From NCBI RefSeq assembly GCF_004011865.1, contig NZ_RKLP01000011.1:124001-188000 (forward strand): a DNA stretch of 64,000 bases. Reading direction: 5' to 3'. Position numbers and translations under genes: made by a program. The notes under the pieces are model-generated. The model searched no databases, was not told the DNA's origin, and saw only the letters and a program-made list of their open reading frames with translations. Source of the DNA: Prescottella agglutinans (GTDB lineage: Bacteria; Actinomycetota; Actinomycetes; Mycobacteriales; Mycobacteriaceae). Below, piece after piece: positions 13,381-22,204 of the stretch. Every line of letters begins with the position of its first letter. Positions within the stretch are counted from its first letter, which is position 1.

Positions 13381-14063
13381 GTCGCGAGGGTATCCCAGGG
13401 GCACGGTGCACGCTCCGATTCCCTTGGTGACGTCGCGAATCCGAATGACCTCGAGGCTTCCGATAGAAAACGGACATTCGACCTACTCGTTCGGATACGA
13501 TCACCGCGATCGCCGCTCGGAGCCCGCACAGGGCGAAGATCGGGGAGACTGAACCGCTCCGCGCACGGGGCGGCGGGTTCGGTGGCCGCCGGAGACGGTC
13601 GGACCACGTCCCACGGCTGTCGGGGCTGTCTCAGCGCATGTGGCACGGACGCTGCATGCGCTCGATCTTCGGTGACGATCGAGGCTGAGGTGGTAGGTGG
13701 CGCGTTCCTGGTGGGCCGTGGCGGTCGGCTCGCGGCTGACGCGGCGGGTGACGGGATCGGATGTGAGACGTGCGGCGACCGCGGTGCCGCTCGGGCGCGC
13801 ATCCCCGGACCGGACTGCTGCGCGGGTCGCGAGCCTCGCCCACGACGATGGGTGAAAAGTGTTGATTCGCAGGGGTGACGACGAAGTGGCTCGGGTGGTC
13901 GAGATCGACGCGCTCACCTAGCCGCGCGCCTGGGGCCGAACTGCCCGAAGTTGCCGTGCATTCCGTGCATTCGGTGCAGGAATGGCTCGAAGCGAGGTCG
14001 GCGTCACATCCCGTTGGCTACGGTGGGCCGAAGCCCGTTTCGCCCGCCACCTCGGGAGCTGCC
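13381..14063. other. 683-bp region without a convincing gene
   Basis: Open frames occur on both strands but read as Arg/Ser/Pro-rich translations without domains or good start sites. The right end holds the leader of the gene at 14064, including a short direct repeat (CCGTGCATTC then GTGCATTCGG near 13960-13975). I see no tRNA, terminator hairpin or clear promoter. Confidence 0.6.
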
Positions 14064-14687
14064 ATGAAGCTCGGGAAGATAGTTGCCACAGCTACATTCG
14101 TTGCGACAGCCCTTGCTGTCGGCGCGGGAACGGCCTCGGCGGATCCGGCCGCGATCGTCGCCCCGGCAGCCACCGCGCGCGGCGCCGATCAGGGCGTCGG
14201 ATACACGACCGCCGCGGACGCGCCCGGCGGCACGGTCACGACCGTGCTCGACGCCGGCACCTTCCGGGTCGAGGCCGACGGCGGTCAGGTGAGTGTCGTC
14301 CGTGACGACGGGGTCGTCGTCGGTTCGATCCCCTTGGCCTACCGGATCGACGGCCGGATGTTCCCGATCGCCGGCAGCGTCGGCGACGAGGGACGCACAT
14401 TGACCCTGACGCCGCAGCAGAATCCTCTGCCGCTCAACCAGGTTCGGGTCGACGACCCGGTCGCGCAGCAGAAGCTGATCGAGGAAGCGCAGAAGAATCA
14501 GACCGGCGCGATCATCGGCAACATCGTCGGGTCGATGGTCGGGCTCGTGGTCGGTTGCATCGTCGGCGTGATCGGCGGTTGTATCCCGGGCGCGATCATC
14601 GGCAGTGTCGTCGGCGCGATGATCGGCATGGACATCCAAGGCGGTCCGCCGATGCGTCAGGCATTCATCGACTTCATAACACCTTGA
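14064..14687 (+). CDS. secreted glycine-zipper protein
   Basis: A 207-residue protein. ATG 14064 follows GGGAG and gives a classical signal peptide (MKLGKIVATATFVATALAVG, cleavage after ASA). A mainly beta region of about 130 residues follows (TTVLDAGTFRVEADGGQVSV), then a long glycine-zipper segment (GAIIGNIVGSMVGLVVG and further GxxxG repeats) that could insert in or oligomerise at a membrane. Two Cys flank the zipper centre (GCIVGVIGGCIPG). Family members of this kind are common exported proteins in Rhodococcus and Nocardia; no function is known to me. Confidence 0.8.
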   Translation: MKLGKIVATATFVATALAVGAGTASADPAAIVAPAATARGADQGVGYTTAADAPGGTVTTVLDAGTFRVEADGGQVSVVRDDGVVVGSIPLAYRIDGRMFPIAGSVGDEGRTLTLTPQQNPLPLNQVRVDDPVAQQKLIEEAQKNQTGAIIGNIVGSMVGLVVGCIVGVIGGCIPGAIIGSVVGAMIGMDIQGGPPMRQAFIDFITP

Positions 14688-14804
14688 TGCACAACGGTTT
14701 CCGTTCGTAGAGCGCCTCTCGGCGAACCCCCGCGTCAAATTGTACCCGGGTGCATTCCGCGTAAACCGGTCCGGGAAAGCCTATTCCGCACTCAGAATGG
14801 TTCT

Positions 14805-15416
14805 GTGGACCAACTTGCGCGAGTGCCTCTTCGGGCGGTCACCCACGCCGTCACGACGGGGTGGGCGCGGATGGGTGCCGCGGTCTACGACCCGATGCCG
14901 GCCGCCGCCGAGCGACGCGGGATGGAGGCCCGTCGTCGGCGGGTGCGAACCGCGCGCCCGGACGCCGGGGCGATCGGGACGTCCGGGGACCGGTTGCCCG
15001 TCGCCGGCGGATCGGTGGACGCCGTGCGTGAGCACGCTCGTGTTGTGCACGGTGCCGGACCGGACGCGGTGCTCGCAGAGATCGTCCGGGTTCTGCGCCC
15101 GAATGGCAAGTTCCTGTTCTGCGAGCACGTACGCTCTGATGACCCGATTGCGGCGAGGTGGCAGGATCGCCTGGCCGGACCGTGGTCGGTGTTCGGGCAG
15201 GGATGCCGGTGCAATCGCCGCACCCTGTCTTCGATCGAGCAGGCGTTCGGGGGCGTCGAGGTCGATCGTGACGAGTGGCAGGGGATGCCGACTCTGGTCC
15301 GCCCATTGGTGATCGGGCGGGCCGTGCAGGGAACAACAGAGGACGGTCGTGCCGAGCGCTCGACCGGAAGCAATGACAAGCGGCCTGGGGTCGTGGAATC
15401 GGGGGGAACGAAGTGA
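14805..15416 (+). pseudogene. decayed class I SAM-dependent methyltransferase
   Basis: The frame from GTG 14805 is open for 203 codons, but it reads as a broken methyltransferase. The N-terminal part (AAVYDPMPAAAERRGMEARR) and the C-terminal part (EIVRVLRPNGKFLFCEHVRS, then DRLAGPWSVFGQGCRCNR) are family-like, yet the glycine-rich SAM-binding motif I is missing, with about 50 residues lost between EARRRRVRT and RPDAGAIG. Between about 15027 and 15061 the family-like segment VSTLVLCTVPD is in the +1 frame, so a one-base insertion near 15027 and a compensating one-base loss near 15061 have occurred. It may be translated but should not bind SAM. Its stop overlaps the next start (GTGA), so it could still serve to couple translation of the regulator. 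Confidence 0.7.
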
Positions 15417-16672
15417 GTCGAACGGGAAGGGCAGCGGCGTCGTCCGGCGTCGGACAGGAAAAGCCGGACAAACGTGCCGAAATCCTGGCGGCGACATCGG
15501 AACTGTTCGCGGCGAAGGGGTACACGGGTACCTCGATGCGGGACATCGCATCCGGCACCGGCATGCTGGCCGGAAGCCTCTACTACCACTTCGATTCGAA
15601 GGAGGCGCTGGCCGCGACGATGGTCCGCTCGCTGCGCGACGACATCGTCGCCGCGGCACAGGGTCCGGGGGAGTCGTCGGACTCGCCCGTCGACGCCATC
15701 CGCAGGTTCGCCCTCGACATCGCCGACGCGTCCGCGCGTCACCCCGGCGCACTCCAGGTGTGCCTGGGGGTGCCGGAGACGAAGGACGACGAACTGGCGA
15801 GGCTGCTGACGTCCGAGCCCAAGTGGTCGGAGAAGAAGTGGAACACGCTGGTCCGTGAGGCCTCGGACGCGGGCCTGGTGCGACCCGAGGTCGACACCCG
15901 GATCCTGCGGGAAGTGCTCCGCGTCGCCGAGACGTACAGTGCCACCCTCGCACCCACCGGATTCGCGGCCCGCAAGGTCGCGGGCTGCACGGTCGACCTG
16001 CTGTTCAACGGACTCGCGACCAAACCCGCCGACGGCGACCTGTCCGAATCGGAGGCCGCGCGCGTCGCGCGCAAGGTGATCGCGTCCTGGGACCGGGAGA
16101 ATCCGATGTCCTTGTCCGACAAGCAGGATCGGATCCTCGACGCGGCCCGGTACGTGTTCGCCGAGCGCGGTTTCGACGCCACCACCACCCGCGACATCGC
16201 GAACGCCGTCGGACTGACCCAGGGCAGCCTCTACCACCACTTCGAGTCGCGGGAAGCGATCCTCGTCGCGATCCTGCAGAGCTTCTCGTCCCGGATGCGC
16301 GCGGCGCACCAGGAGATCGGTGCGGCCGGTGGGACGCCGCTCGAGACGCTCGACGCGCTCATCCGGATGCGCAGCGCGGCCGGCAAGCGGTTCGATCCCG
16401 AGGTGACCATCCTCAAGTCGTGGGCGATGCTCGTCAACAACGAGCACTTCGACTTCCTCATGCTCGACGGCCGAAAAGTGCTGCAGGTGTGGGACAGTGC
16501 GTTCACCGCGGGCGTGCGCGACGGCAGCGTCACGATGCCCGGCTCGAGTCGCCTGGTGTTCCAGTGTCTCGGTGAGCTGCTGTGGTGCACGCACGGGCTG
16601 CCCCGGATCTCGGCCGAGCGGCTGACGCGGTACAACCTCGAGACGACCCTGTGGGGTGCCTCGCCCAAGTAG
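15413..16672 (+). CDS. tandem double TetR-family regulator
   Basis: A 419-residue protein made of two complete TetR repressors. The first HTH is at about residues 22-68 (RAEILAATSELFAAKGYTGT, ending SLYYHF). The second is at about 233-280 (DRILDAARYVFAERGFDATT, ending SLYHHF), and each is followed by its own helical ligand domain. Typical TetR proteins are about 200 residues and dimerise; here one chain carries both units. ATG 16106 lies in frame at the junction (MSLSDKQDRI) and is preceded by GGGAGA with 5-nt spacing, so the second half could also be made alone. GTG 15413 overlaps the decayed methyltransferase. The downstream lipase starts 29 bp after the stop. Confidence 0.88.
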   Translation: MSRTGRAAASSGVGQEKPDKRAEILAATSELFAAKGYTGTSMRDIASGTGMLAGSLYYHFDSKEALAATMVRSLRDDIVAAAQGPGESSDSPVDAIRRFALDIADASARHPGALQVCLGVPETKDDELARLLTSEPKWSEKKWNTLVREASDAGLVRPEVDTRILREVLRVAETYSATLAPTGFAARKVAGCTVDLLFNGLATKPADGDLSESEAARVARKVIASWDRENPMSLSDKQDRILDAARYVFAERGFDATTTRDIANAVGLTQGSLYHHFESREAILVAILQSFSSRMRAAHQEIGAAGGTPLETLDALIRMRSAAGKRFDPEVTILKSWAMLVNNEHFDFLMLDGRKVLQVWDSAFTAGVRDGSVTMPGSSRLVFQCLGELLWCTHGLPRISAERLTRYNLETTLWGASPK

Positions 16673-16701
16673 CGGAGAACATGCGATCCGGGGAGGTCGG
16701 C

Positions 16702-17961
16702 ATGATCGGAAGATGGTGTGTCGCAGCGGCGGCGGTGATCGGCGTGATGGTGGCCGGCGGTCCCACCGCCACCGCGGAGGTGGACTTCTATCGACCGCCG
16801 CCGCTCCTCCCCGGAGCGGCCGGGGACGTGATCCGGACCGAGCCGATGTCGTTGGTGTGGCAGGCCGGCGCCTTCCCTGCCGCGGCGACGCGGATCATGT
16901 ACCGCAGCAACGACACCCATGGATCGGCCAACGCGGTCACCGGAACCTTCTTCGACCCCGCCCTGCCGTGGACCGGCCCCGGGCCGCGGCCCCTGGTGAG
17001 CATGGCCGCGGGCACCCAGGGCCAGGGCGACCAGTGCGCGCCGTCGAAGACGATCGGGACCGTGCTCCAGGTGGCGTCGCCGTCGAACGTGATCGCGTCG
17101 TACGAGGTGCTGTTCGTGAACGCCCTGCTCTCCCGGGGCATCGCCGTGGTCCTCACCGACTACGAGGGTCTCGGTACCCCGGGCCTGCACACGTACGTCA
17201 ACCGGGCGGCGGAGGCGCACGCGGTGCTCGACGCCGCCCGCGCCGCGAAGCGCCTCCCGGGAACCGGGATCACCCCAGACGGCCCGGTCGCGTTCTGGGG
17301 GTACTCGCAGGGCGGCGGGGCGGCGGCCGCCGCGGTGGAACTGCAGCCCGAGTACGCGCCCGAACTCGACGTGCGCGGCGCCTTCGCCGGTGCCCCGCCC
17401 GCGGACCTGGCCGCGACACTCGAGCAGGTCGACGGCCGGGTTCTCGCCGGTGCCATCGGGTACACGCTGAACGGCATCGCGCAGGCGTATCCCGAGGCAC
17501 GGTCGATGATCGAGGCCGAACTCAACGATCGCGGCCGGCAGATGCTCTCGGACGTGCAGAACATGTGTGTCGGCGAAACCCGGGCGCGGTACGGGTTCCA
17601 GCGCAGCGAGTCGTTCACGAAGACCGGCGAACCGCTCTCGGCGGTGCTGGCCCGGTATCCGCTCGCGAGCCGGTTGTTCGCCGATCAGAAGGTCGGCGAC
17701 CGCACACCCCAGGCGCCGGTACTGATCGTGTCCGGGATCAACGACGACACCGTGCCCTACGAGCAGGCGCGGCGGCTCGCGCAGGACTGGTGCGGCCGGG
17801 GCGCGACCGTCCGGTTCAGCGAGAACGCCCTGCCGCGGATCAATTCGGGTACCGGCATCAACCATGCCGGGCCGTATCCGCTCGGGGCACCCGAGGCGCT
17901 CGCCTGGATCACCGACCGCTTCGCCGGCCTCCCGGCACCGAGTTCGTGCGGTGAGCTCTGA
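16702..17961 (+). CDS. secreted lipase (LIP family)
   Basis: A 419-residue secretory lipase of the fungal-LIP-like actinobacterial family. The start at 16702 follows GGGAGG (16691-16696) and gives a signal peptide ([20 protein letters not shown], cleavage near ATA-EVDFY). The N-terminal [15 protein letters not shown] motif is typical. The catalytic Ser is in GYSQGG, the Asp in [12 protein letters not shown] and the His in GINHAGPYP. It would hydrolyse triacylglycerol or other esters outside the cell. An upstream in-frame ATG at 16681 lacks a ribosome binding site. The gene lies 29 bp after the tandem TetR gene and may be co-expressed with or controlled by it. Confidence 0.9.
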   Translation: MIGRWCVAAAAVIGVMVAGGPTATAEVDFYRPPPLLPGAAGDVIRTEPMSLVWQAGAFPAAATRIMYRSNDTHGSANAVTGTFFDPALPWTGPGPRPLVSMAAGTQGQGDQCAPSKTIGTVLQVASPSNVIASYEVLFVNALLSRGIAVVLTDYEGLGTPGLHTYVNRAAEAHAVLDAARAAKRLPGTGITPDGPVAFWGYSQGGGAAAAAVELQPEYAPELDVRGAFAGAPPADLAATLEQVDGRVLAGAIGYTLNGIAQAYPEARSMIEAELNDRGRQMLSDVQNMCVGETRARYGFQRSESFTKTGEPLSAVLARYPLASRLFADQKVGDRTPQAPVLIVSGINDDTVPYEQARRLAQDWCGRGATVRFSENALPRINSGTGINHAGPYPLGAPEALAWITDRFAGLPAPSSCGEL

Positions 17962-17964
17962 GAA

Positions 17965-18147
17965 CTACCGCGGGTCGAGATCGTTCAGCGACGGCGGACG
18001 GGGAGCGACGGGCGGCATCTCGGGGCGTCGGGTGAGGGCGATCGCGGCGGCGCCGACCGCGGCCGCGGCGGCACCCAGACCGATCAGCACCCGTCGGCGG
18101 CCGGACGAGGACGTCGGGACGGAAGCACGCTTGGTCGCACGGGTCAT
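17965..18147 (-). CDS. short CwsA-like membrane protein
   Basis: A 60-residue protein starting [19 protein letters not shown], then one membrane helix ([20 protein letters not shown]), then [14 protein letters not shown]. The position (minus strand between tRNA-Ala and ppiA) is that of cwsA (Rv0008c). The single helix followed by RR and a Pro-rich PRPPS tail resembles the C-terminus of CwsA, a 145-residue cell-wall and polarity protein that interacts with CrgA. The long N-terminal part of CwsA is absent. GGAG precedes the start. Homology is an inference from position and tail. Confidence 0.55.
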   Translation of the reverse strand: MTRATKRASVPTSSSGRRRVLIGLGAAAAAVGAAAIALTRRPEMPPVAPRPPSLNDLDPR

Positions 18148-18205
18148 GGCTCCACTCTCGCACAGGTCGTGGGCGGCGACCGGACCGCAATGGCACGATA
18201 GGGGG

Positions 18206-18727
18206 GTGACTTCACAGACTGCTACCGCAACGCTGCACACCAACCGCGGCGACATCAAGATCGCGCTGTTCGGCAACCATGCGCCGAAGACCGTCGAGAA
18301 CTTCGTCGGCCTGGCGGACGGTTCCAAGGAGTACTCCACGCAGAACGCGCAGGGCAGCGCCTCCGGCCCGTTCTACGACGGCGCCATCTTCCACCGTGTC
18401 ATCGACGGCTTCATGATCCAGGGCGGCGACCCGACCGGCACCGGTCGCGGCGGCCCGGGCTACAAGTTCGGCGACGAGTTCCACCCCGAGCTGCAGTTCG
18501 ACCGCGGCTACCTGCTGGCGATGGCCAACGCCGGCCCGGGCACCAACGGCTCGCAGTTCTTCATCACCGTCGGCCCGACCCCGCACCTGAACCGTCGCCA
18601 CACCATCTTCGGTGAGGTGCTCGACGAGGAGTCGAAGAAGGTCGTCGACGCCATCGCCACCACCGCCACCGACCGCGGTGACCGCCCGGTCGACGACGTC
18701 GTCATCAACAGCATCACCATCGCGTAA
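18206..18727 (+). CDS. ppiA: peptidyl-prolyl cis-trans isomerase A (cyclophilin)
   Basis: A 173-residue cyclophilin. GTG 18206 ([13 protein letters not shown]) is chosen over longer frames because it lies at the usual N-terminus, with a G-rich stretch upstream. Core motifs are [20 protein letters not shown] (catalytic Arg in FHR), NGSQFFIT and HTIFGEVL. It catalyses proline isomerisation during protein folding in the cytoplasm. Position before the rhomboid gene and opposite cwsA is conserved in the mycolata. Confidence 0.96.
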   Translation: MTSQTATATLHTNRGDIKIALFGNHAPKTVENFVGLADGSKEYSTQNAQGSASGPFYDGAIFHRVIDGFMIQGGDPTGTGRGGPGYKFGDEFHPELQFDRGYLLAMANAGPGTNGSQFFITVGPTPHLNRRHTIFGEVLDEESKKVVDAIATTATDRGDRPVDDVVINSITIA

Positions 18728-18742
18728 GACGAGGATTCACAC

Positions 18743-19645
18743 ATGACGAACCCCGGCTGGGGTGGTGCGGCGAGCGAGGGCACCCCGCCACCTCAGCCGA
18801 GGTGTGTCCACCACCCCGATCGCCCCACCGCACTCTCCTGCACCCGGTGCGGCCGCCCGGCCTGCCCGGACTGCCTGCGCCCCGCGTCCGTCGGACACCA
18901 GTGCATCGACTGTGTCGCCGCCGGACAGCGCGACGCGCGACAGGCCCGCACCGTCGCGGGCGCACCGGTCCGCACCCAGGCGCCGAGGCCGCTGCTCACC
19001 TACCTGCTGATCGCCGCCAACGTGGCGATCTTCGCGATCACCGCGGTGCAGTCGCGCAGCCTGCTCGACAACCATCTGTCCTCGCCGCTGTTCTTCGACT
19101 GGGTCCTGTGGGGGCCGGCCGTCTCCGCCGGCGACTACGGCCGCATCCTCACCAGCGGATTCCTGCACATCGGCCTGATGCACCTGGCCGTGAACATGTT
19201 CGCGCTGTACGTGATCGGCCGCGACATCGAGATCGTCCTCGGCCGGGCCCGCTACCTGGCGGTGTACCTGATCTCGCTGCTCGGCGGGTCGGCCTCGGTT
19301 CTGCTGCTCGATCCGATGGCGCCGACGGCGGGAGCCTCCGGCGCGATCTTCGGCCTGCTCGGCGCCCAGGCGGTGATCCTGCTGCGGCTGCGGCGCAGCC
19401 CGACGCCCGTCCTCGCGGTCATCGCGATCAACGTCATCATCAGCGTCACGATCCCCGGGATCTCGCTGTGGGGTCACATGGGCGGCCTGGTGGCCGGTGC
19501 CGCCGCGACCGGCGCCCTGCTCTACGCCCCGTCCGCGGTCGGAGCAAAGGACGCCGATCGGGTGCGGACCGCGGGATGGACCGCGCTGGGTTCGGTCGGC
19601 CTGCTGACGCTGATCGTCACGACCGCGGCAGTGGCCGCGATCTGA
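18743..19645 (+). CDS. rhomboid-family intramembrane serine protease with N-terminal zinc finger
   Basis: A 300-residue protein. Residues 21-57 form a B-box-like zinc-binding region with C21, H24, C33, C36, C41, C44, H52, C54 and C57. Six or seven membrane helices follow. Catalytic Ser199 is in GASGAIFG and His245 in WGHMGG, with the HIGLMHLAVNMFAL motif in the earlier helix. It resembles Rv0110 of M. tuberculosis. The start at 18743 is 15 bp after ppiA, so the two may be co-transcribed. Substrates unknown. Confidence 0.92.
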   Translation: MTNPGWGGAASEGTPPPQPRCVHHPDRPTALSCTRCGRPACPDCLRPASVGHQCIDCVAAGQRDARQARTVAGAPVRTQAPRPLLTYLLIAANVAIFAITAVQSRSLLDNHLSSPLFFDWVLWGPAVSAGDYGRILTSGFLHIGLMHLAVNMFALYVIGRDIEIVLGRARYLAVYLISLLGGSASVLLLDPMAPTAGASGAIFGLLGAQAVILLRLRRSPTPVLAVIAINVIISVTIPGISLWGHMGGLVAGAAATGALLYAPSAVGAKDADRVRTAGWTALGSVGLLTLIVTTAAVAAI

Positions 19646-19652
19646 CGGTCGG

Positions 19653-20123
19653 TCAGTCCTCCGCCGGCACCAGTCCGTGCACGGACAGCGCGTCGAACAC
19701 CACCGTCGGGTCCTCGCCCAGGTCCCACCGGCCGAAGATCAGTAGTCGCTCGGTGCCGTCGGGGTCGAGCGCGTCGATCTCGAGCATCGGCACCCGCCGG
19801 CCCAGCCGCGGATACCGCACGATGCGGATCCGGGCGATGTCGCCGCGGCGGTAGACCCGTCGGCCCCGCACGCGCGTCGCGGCGATCGCCGGGCCGCCCT
19901 CGACACGCACGATCGCGAGCTTCGGTCGCTGTCGGGCGCCCAGCGCCGCGAGCACGAGCAGCGCCACCGCCGCGACGCCGGCGAGGAATCGTCCCGGTGC
20001 GTCGAGCCCGAGCAGCAGCGCGGCGGCGATCATCACGACCGCGCCGACCGCGAGGGCCGCTACCGCGCCGAGCGGGGTGGACCACTCGCGCGACGGTTCA
20101 TGATCCGCTTCATCCTCAGGCAT
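19653..20123 (-). CDS. PH-domain membrane protein (Rv0010c-like)
   Basis: A 156-residue protein with two adjacent N-terminal membrane helices (GAVAALAVGAVVMIAAALLL, and FLAGVAAVALLVLAALG). A bacterial PH-like domain follows (LAIVRVEGGPAIAATRVRGR, and IRIVRYPRLGRRVPMLEID). It matches Rv0010c in position and architecture. It is convergent with the rhomboid gene (7-bp gap). Its upstream region carries two perfect DnaA boxes. Function unknown; a link to the division block is inferred from the conserved location. Confidence 0.85.
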   Translation of the reverse strand: MPEDEADHEPSREWSTPLGAVAALAVGAVVMIAAALLLGLDAPGRFLAGVAAVALLVLAALGARQRPKLAIVRVEGGPAIAATRVRGRRVYRRGDIARIRIVRYPRLGRRVPMLEIDALDPDGTERLLIFGRWDLGEDPTVVFDALSVHGLVPAED

Positions 20124-20140
20124 GTGTACAGATCCCCCTG

Positions 20141-20162
20141 TTATCCACAGGTGTTATCCACA
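20141..20162 (+). promoter_or_regulatory. pair of perfect DnaA boxes
   Basis: TTATCCACA occurs at 20141-20149 and again at 20154-20162, same orientation, 13 bp from start to start. The sites lie just upstream of the PH-domain gene (minus strand) and downstream of crgA. Both match the consensus exactly. Confidence 0.75.
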
Positions 20163-20230
20163 CTGGGGATGAATGACACGCGTGTAATTGCACGGCTGTA
20201 GGCAAACTGACCGGTCTGCGAAACGGAAGG

Positions 20231-20494
20231 TCAGCGCCACCGCATGGTCATGATCAGGCCCACGACCATGAATCCGAAGCCGATGAGGAAGTTGTACGCC
20301 CCCAAGTCGTTCATCCAGGCGAGGTTCTCACCGGCCAAGTAGTACACAATCAGCCACGCCAGCCCGACGAGCATGAAACCGAGCATCACCGACACGTACA
20401 GCGCGCTCGACGGACCCGCCTTCACCTTCACCGGGGTGCGGTTCGCGGGATTGATCGTGTAGTCGGTCTTCTTCCGGACCTTCGACTTCGGCAT
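20231..20494 (-). CDS. crgA: cell division protein CrgA
   Basis: An 87-residue inner-membrane protein starting [16 protein letters not shown], with two membrane helices ([19 protein letters not shown], and [20 protein letters not shown]). CrgA recruits and stabilises septal peptidoglycan enzymes with FtsZ, FtsQ and PBPs. The internal start at 20494 is the conserved one; a longer frame would extend into the divergent promoter region. Length is close to the 93 residues of M. tuberculosis CrgA. Confidence 0.96.
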   Translation of the reverse strand: MPKSKVRKKTDYTINPANRTPVKVKAGPSSALYVSVMLGFMLVGLAWLIVYYLAGENLAWMNDLGAYNFLIGFGFMVVGLIMTMRWR

Positions 20495-20644
20495 GACGTC
20501 CTTGTCTCGTGTGGATGGGAGAACGCGATCTGGTGCCCGGGTCGGTCCGGGCGGACAGGGTAGATTCGGCTCCACCTGTTGTGAAGTACACGCTAACTCA
20601 AATAAGCACAGCTGGGACCGGTCCGGTCACGTACCGAATGTCCG

Positions 20645-21430
20645 ATGTGGAAGTGGTGGTCGAGGGTGCCCGACGTCGAAACGGAGCCGCAGGGCTCGAA
20701 CCCGCGGTTCGGTTTCTGGTCGATCGCCGTCCTGGTCGTCTGTCTCGTCGCCGGGCTGCTGCTCGCGACCACCCGCGAGGTCTCCCACGGAAACGAGCTG
20801 CGCGCCGCCGACTCGACCCGCCTGTCCGACCTGGTCCGCCGCGCGCAGGTCGACGTCGACAACGCCGCCGCCACCCGGGACGAGCTGGCCGCCGAGGTCG
20901 AGGAGCTCCAGGAGAACGCGGCCGGCACCGACACCCGGGTGGCGGACGCGCTCGCCGACAGCCGCCAGCTCGCCGACGCCGCCGGACTGACCCCGCTCAG
21001 CGGGCCCGGCATCGTCGTCACCCTCACCGACGCGCCCCGCGACGCCGACGGCAAGTACCCGGCCGGTGCGTCGCCCGACGACCTCGTCGTCCACCAGCAG
21101 GACGTGCAGAGCGTCCTCAACGCGCTGTGGACGGGCGGTGCGGAGGCGATCGCGATGCAGGACCAGCGGATCGTGAACACGTCGGCGCCGCGGTGCATCG
21201 GCAACACGCTGCTGCTGCACGGTCGCACCTACAGCCCCCCGTACGTGGTGACCGCGATCGGGGACCCGGCCCGCCTCGCCGCGACCCTCGCGAACGAGCC
21301 CGGGATCAGGATGTTCAAGCAGTACGCCGTCCGGTACGGACTCGGGTACACCCAGCAGGAGTCGGAGCGCCTCGCCGTCCCCGCGTACACCGGGCAGTTG
21401 CACACCGAGTACGCGCAGCCGGTCGCGTAA
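20645..21430 (+). CDS. DUF881 membrane protein (Rv0012-like)
   Basis: A 261-residue protein with one N-terminal membrane helix (FGFWSIAVLVVCLVAGLLLA), a coiled-coil part (residues about 55-105) and a DUF881 domain (SGPGIVVTLTDAPRD, DDLVVHQQDVQSVLNALW, GNTLLLHGRTYSPPY). Rv0012 is the positional counterpart in M. tuberculosis. The family is also found beside division genes in Bacillus. It probably acts on the outer face of the membrane in division. ATG 20645 has no good ribosome binding site; GTG 20666 is another candidate. Confidence 0.9.
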   Translation: MWKWWSRVPDVETEPQGSNPRFGFWSIAVLVVCLVAGLLLATTREVSHGNELRAADSTRLSDLVRRAQVDVDNAAATRDELAAEVEELQENAAGTDTRVADALADSRQLADAAGLTPLSGPGIVVTLTDAPRDADGKYPAGASPDDLVVHQQDVQSVLNALWTGGAEAIAMQDQRIVNTSAPRCIGNTLLLHGRTYSPPYVVTAIGDPARLAATLANEPGIRMFKQYAVRYGLGYTQQESERLAVPAYTGQLHTEYAQPVA

Positions 21431-21474
21431 TCCCTGCGCACCGACCGAGATCACGCAGGCACTACCCTCGTCCC

Positions 21475-22140
21475 ATGCGCATTCTGGTCGTCGACAACTA
21501 CGACAGCTTCGTGTTCAACCTGGTCCAGTACCTGGGTCAGCTCGGAACGCAGGCCGAAGTGTGGCGCAACGACGACCCCCGACTGACCGGGGACGACGCC
21601 ATCGCGGCCGCTGCGCGGGAGTTCGACGGTATCCTGCTCAGCCCCGGTCCCGGCACCCCGCAGCGCGCGGGCGCGACGATGCCGCTGGTCGGTGCGTGCG
21701 CCACCGCGCGCACCCCGCTGCTGGGCGTGTGCCTCGGCCACCAGGCGATCGGGGCCGCGTTCGGCGCCACCGTCGACCGCGCGCCGGAACTGCTGCACGG
21801 CAAGACCAGCCTGGTCCACCACAACGACACCGGCGTCCTCGCCGGGCTGCCGGACCCGTTCACCGCGACCCGCTACCACTCGCTGACCGTCGTCGAGGAC
21901 ACCATCCCCGCCGAGTTGGAGGTCACCGCCCACACCGACAGCGGCATCGTGATGGCGATGCGGCACCGCGAACTGCCGATCCACGGCGTGCAGTTCCACC
22001 CGGAGTCGGTGCTCACGCAGGGCGGTCACCGGATGCTCGCGAACTGGCTCGGTGTGTGCGGGCAGGCGCCGGCGGAGACGCTCGTCGCGACCCTCGAGGA
22101 CGAGGTCGCCCGGTCGCTGGGCGACGCGCTCACCCGCTGA
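21475..22140 (+). CDS. trpG: anthranilate/aminodeoxychorismate synthase component II
   Basis: A 221-residue class I glutamine amidotransferase starting MRILVVDNYDSFVFNLVQYL. The catalytic Cys is in GVCLGHQAIG and the His-Glu pair in VQFHPESVLT. It supplies ammonia to TrpE and/or PabB, so it may serve both tryptophan and folate synthesis; annotation at this locus (Rv0013) is usually trpG/pabA. It is convergent with pknB, and a strong bidirectional terminator separates them. Confidence 0.94.
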   Translation: MRILVVDNYDSFVFNLVQYLGQLGTQAEVWRNDDPRLTGDDAIAAAAREFDGILLSPGPGTPQRAGATMPLVGACATARTPLLGVCLGHQAIGAAFGATVDRAPELLHGKTSLVHHNDTGVLAGLPDPFTATRYHSLTVVEDTIPAELEVTAHTDSGIVMAMRHRELPIHGVQFHPESVLTQGGHRMLANWLGVCGQAPAETLVATLEDEVARSLGDALTR

Positions 22141-22152
22141 CCCGGAGACGAA

Positions 22153-22194
22153 AAACGGCTGTGCGGTCCCCGGCGAGGGACCGCACAGCCGTTT
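22153..22194. terminator. bidirectional terminator between trpG and pknB
   Basis: Perfect 18-bp stem (22153-22170 and 22177-22194) with a 6-nt loop, flanked by AAA on the left and TTT on the right. It can end transcription from both converging operons. Confidence 0.92.
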
Positions 22195-22204
22195 CTACCG
22201 ACTG

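Noticed and set aside
13501-13917. Possible genes in both strands between the ketosteroid isomerase and the glycine-zipper protein
   Set aside because: Translations are Arg/Ser/Pro-rich with stops close by in the other frames, and starts lack ribosome binding sites.
14688-14804. Near-palindrome ATTCCG-N4-CAGAAT upstream of the methyltransferase remnant
   Set aside because: One mismatch in six and no second copy; too weak to propose as the tandem TetR operator.
20141-20162. DnaA boxes as a second replication origin
   Set aside because: Only two boxes, no AT-rich unwinding element and no dnaA or dnaN gene nearby; reported as a regulatory candidate only.
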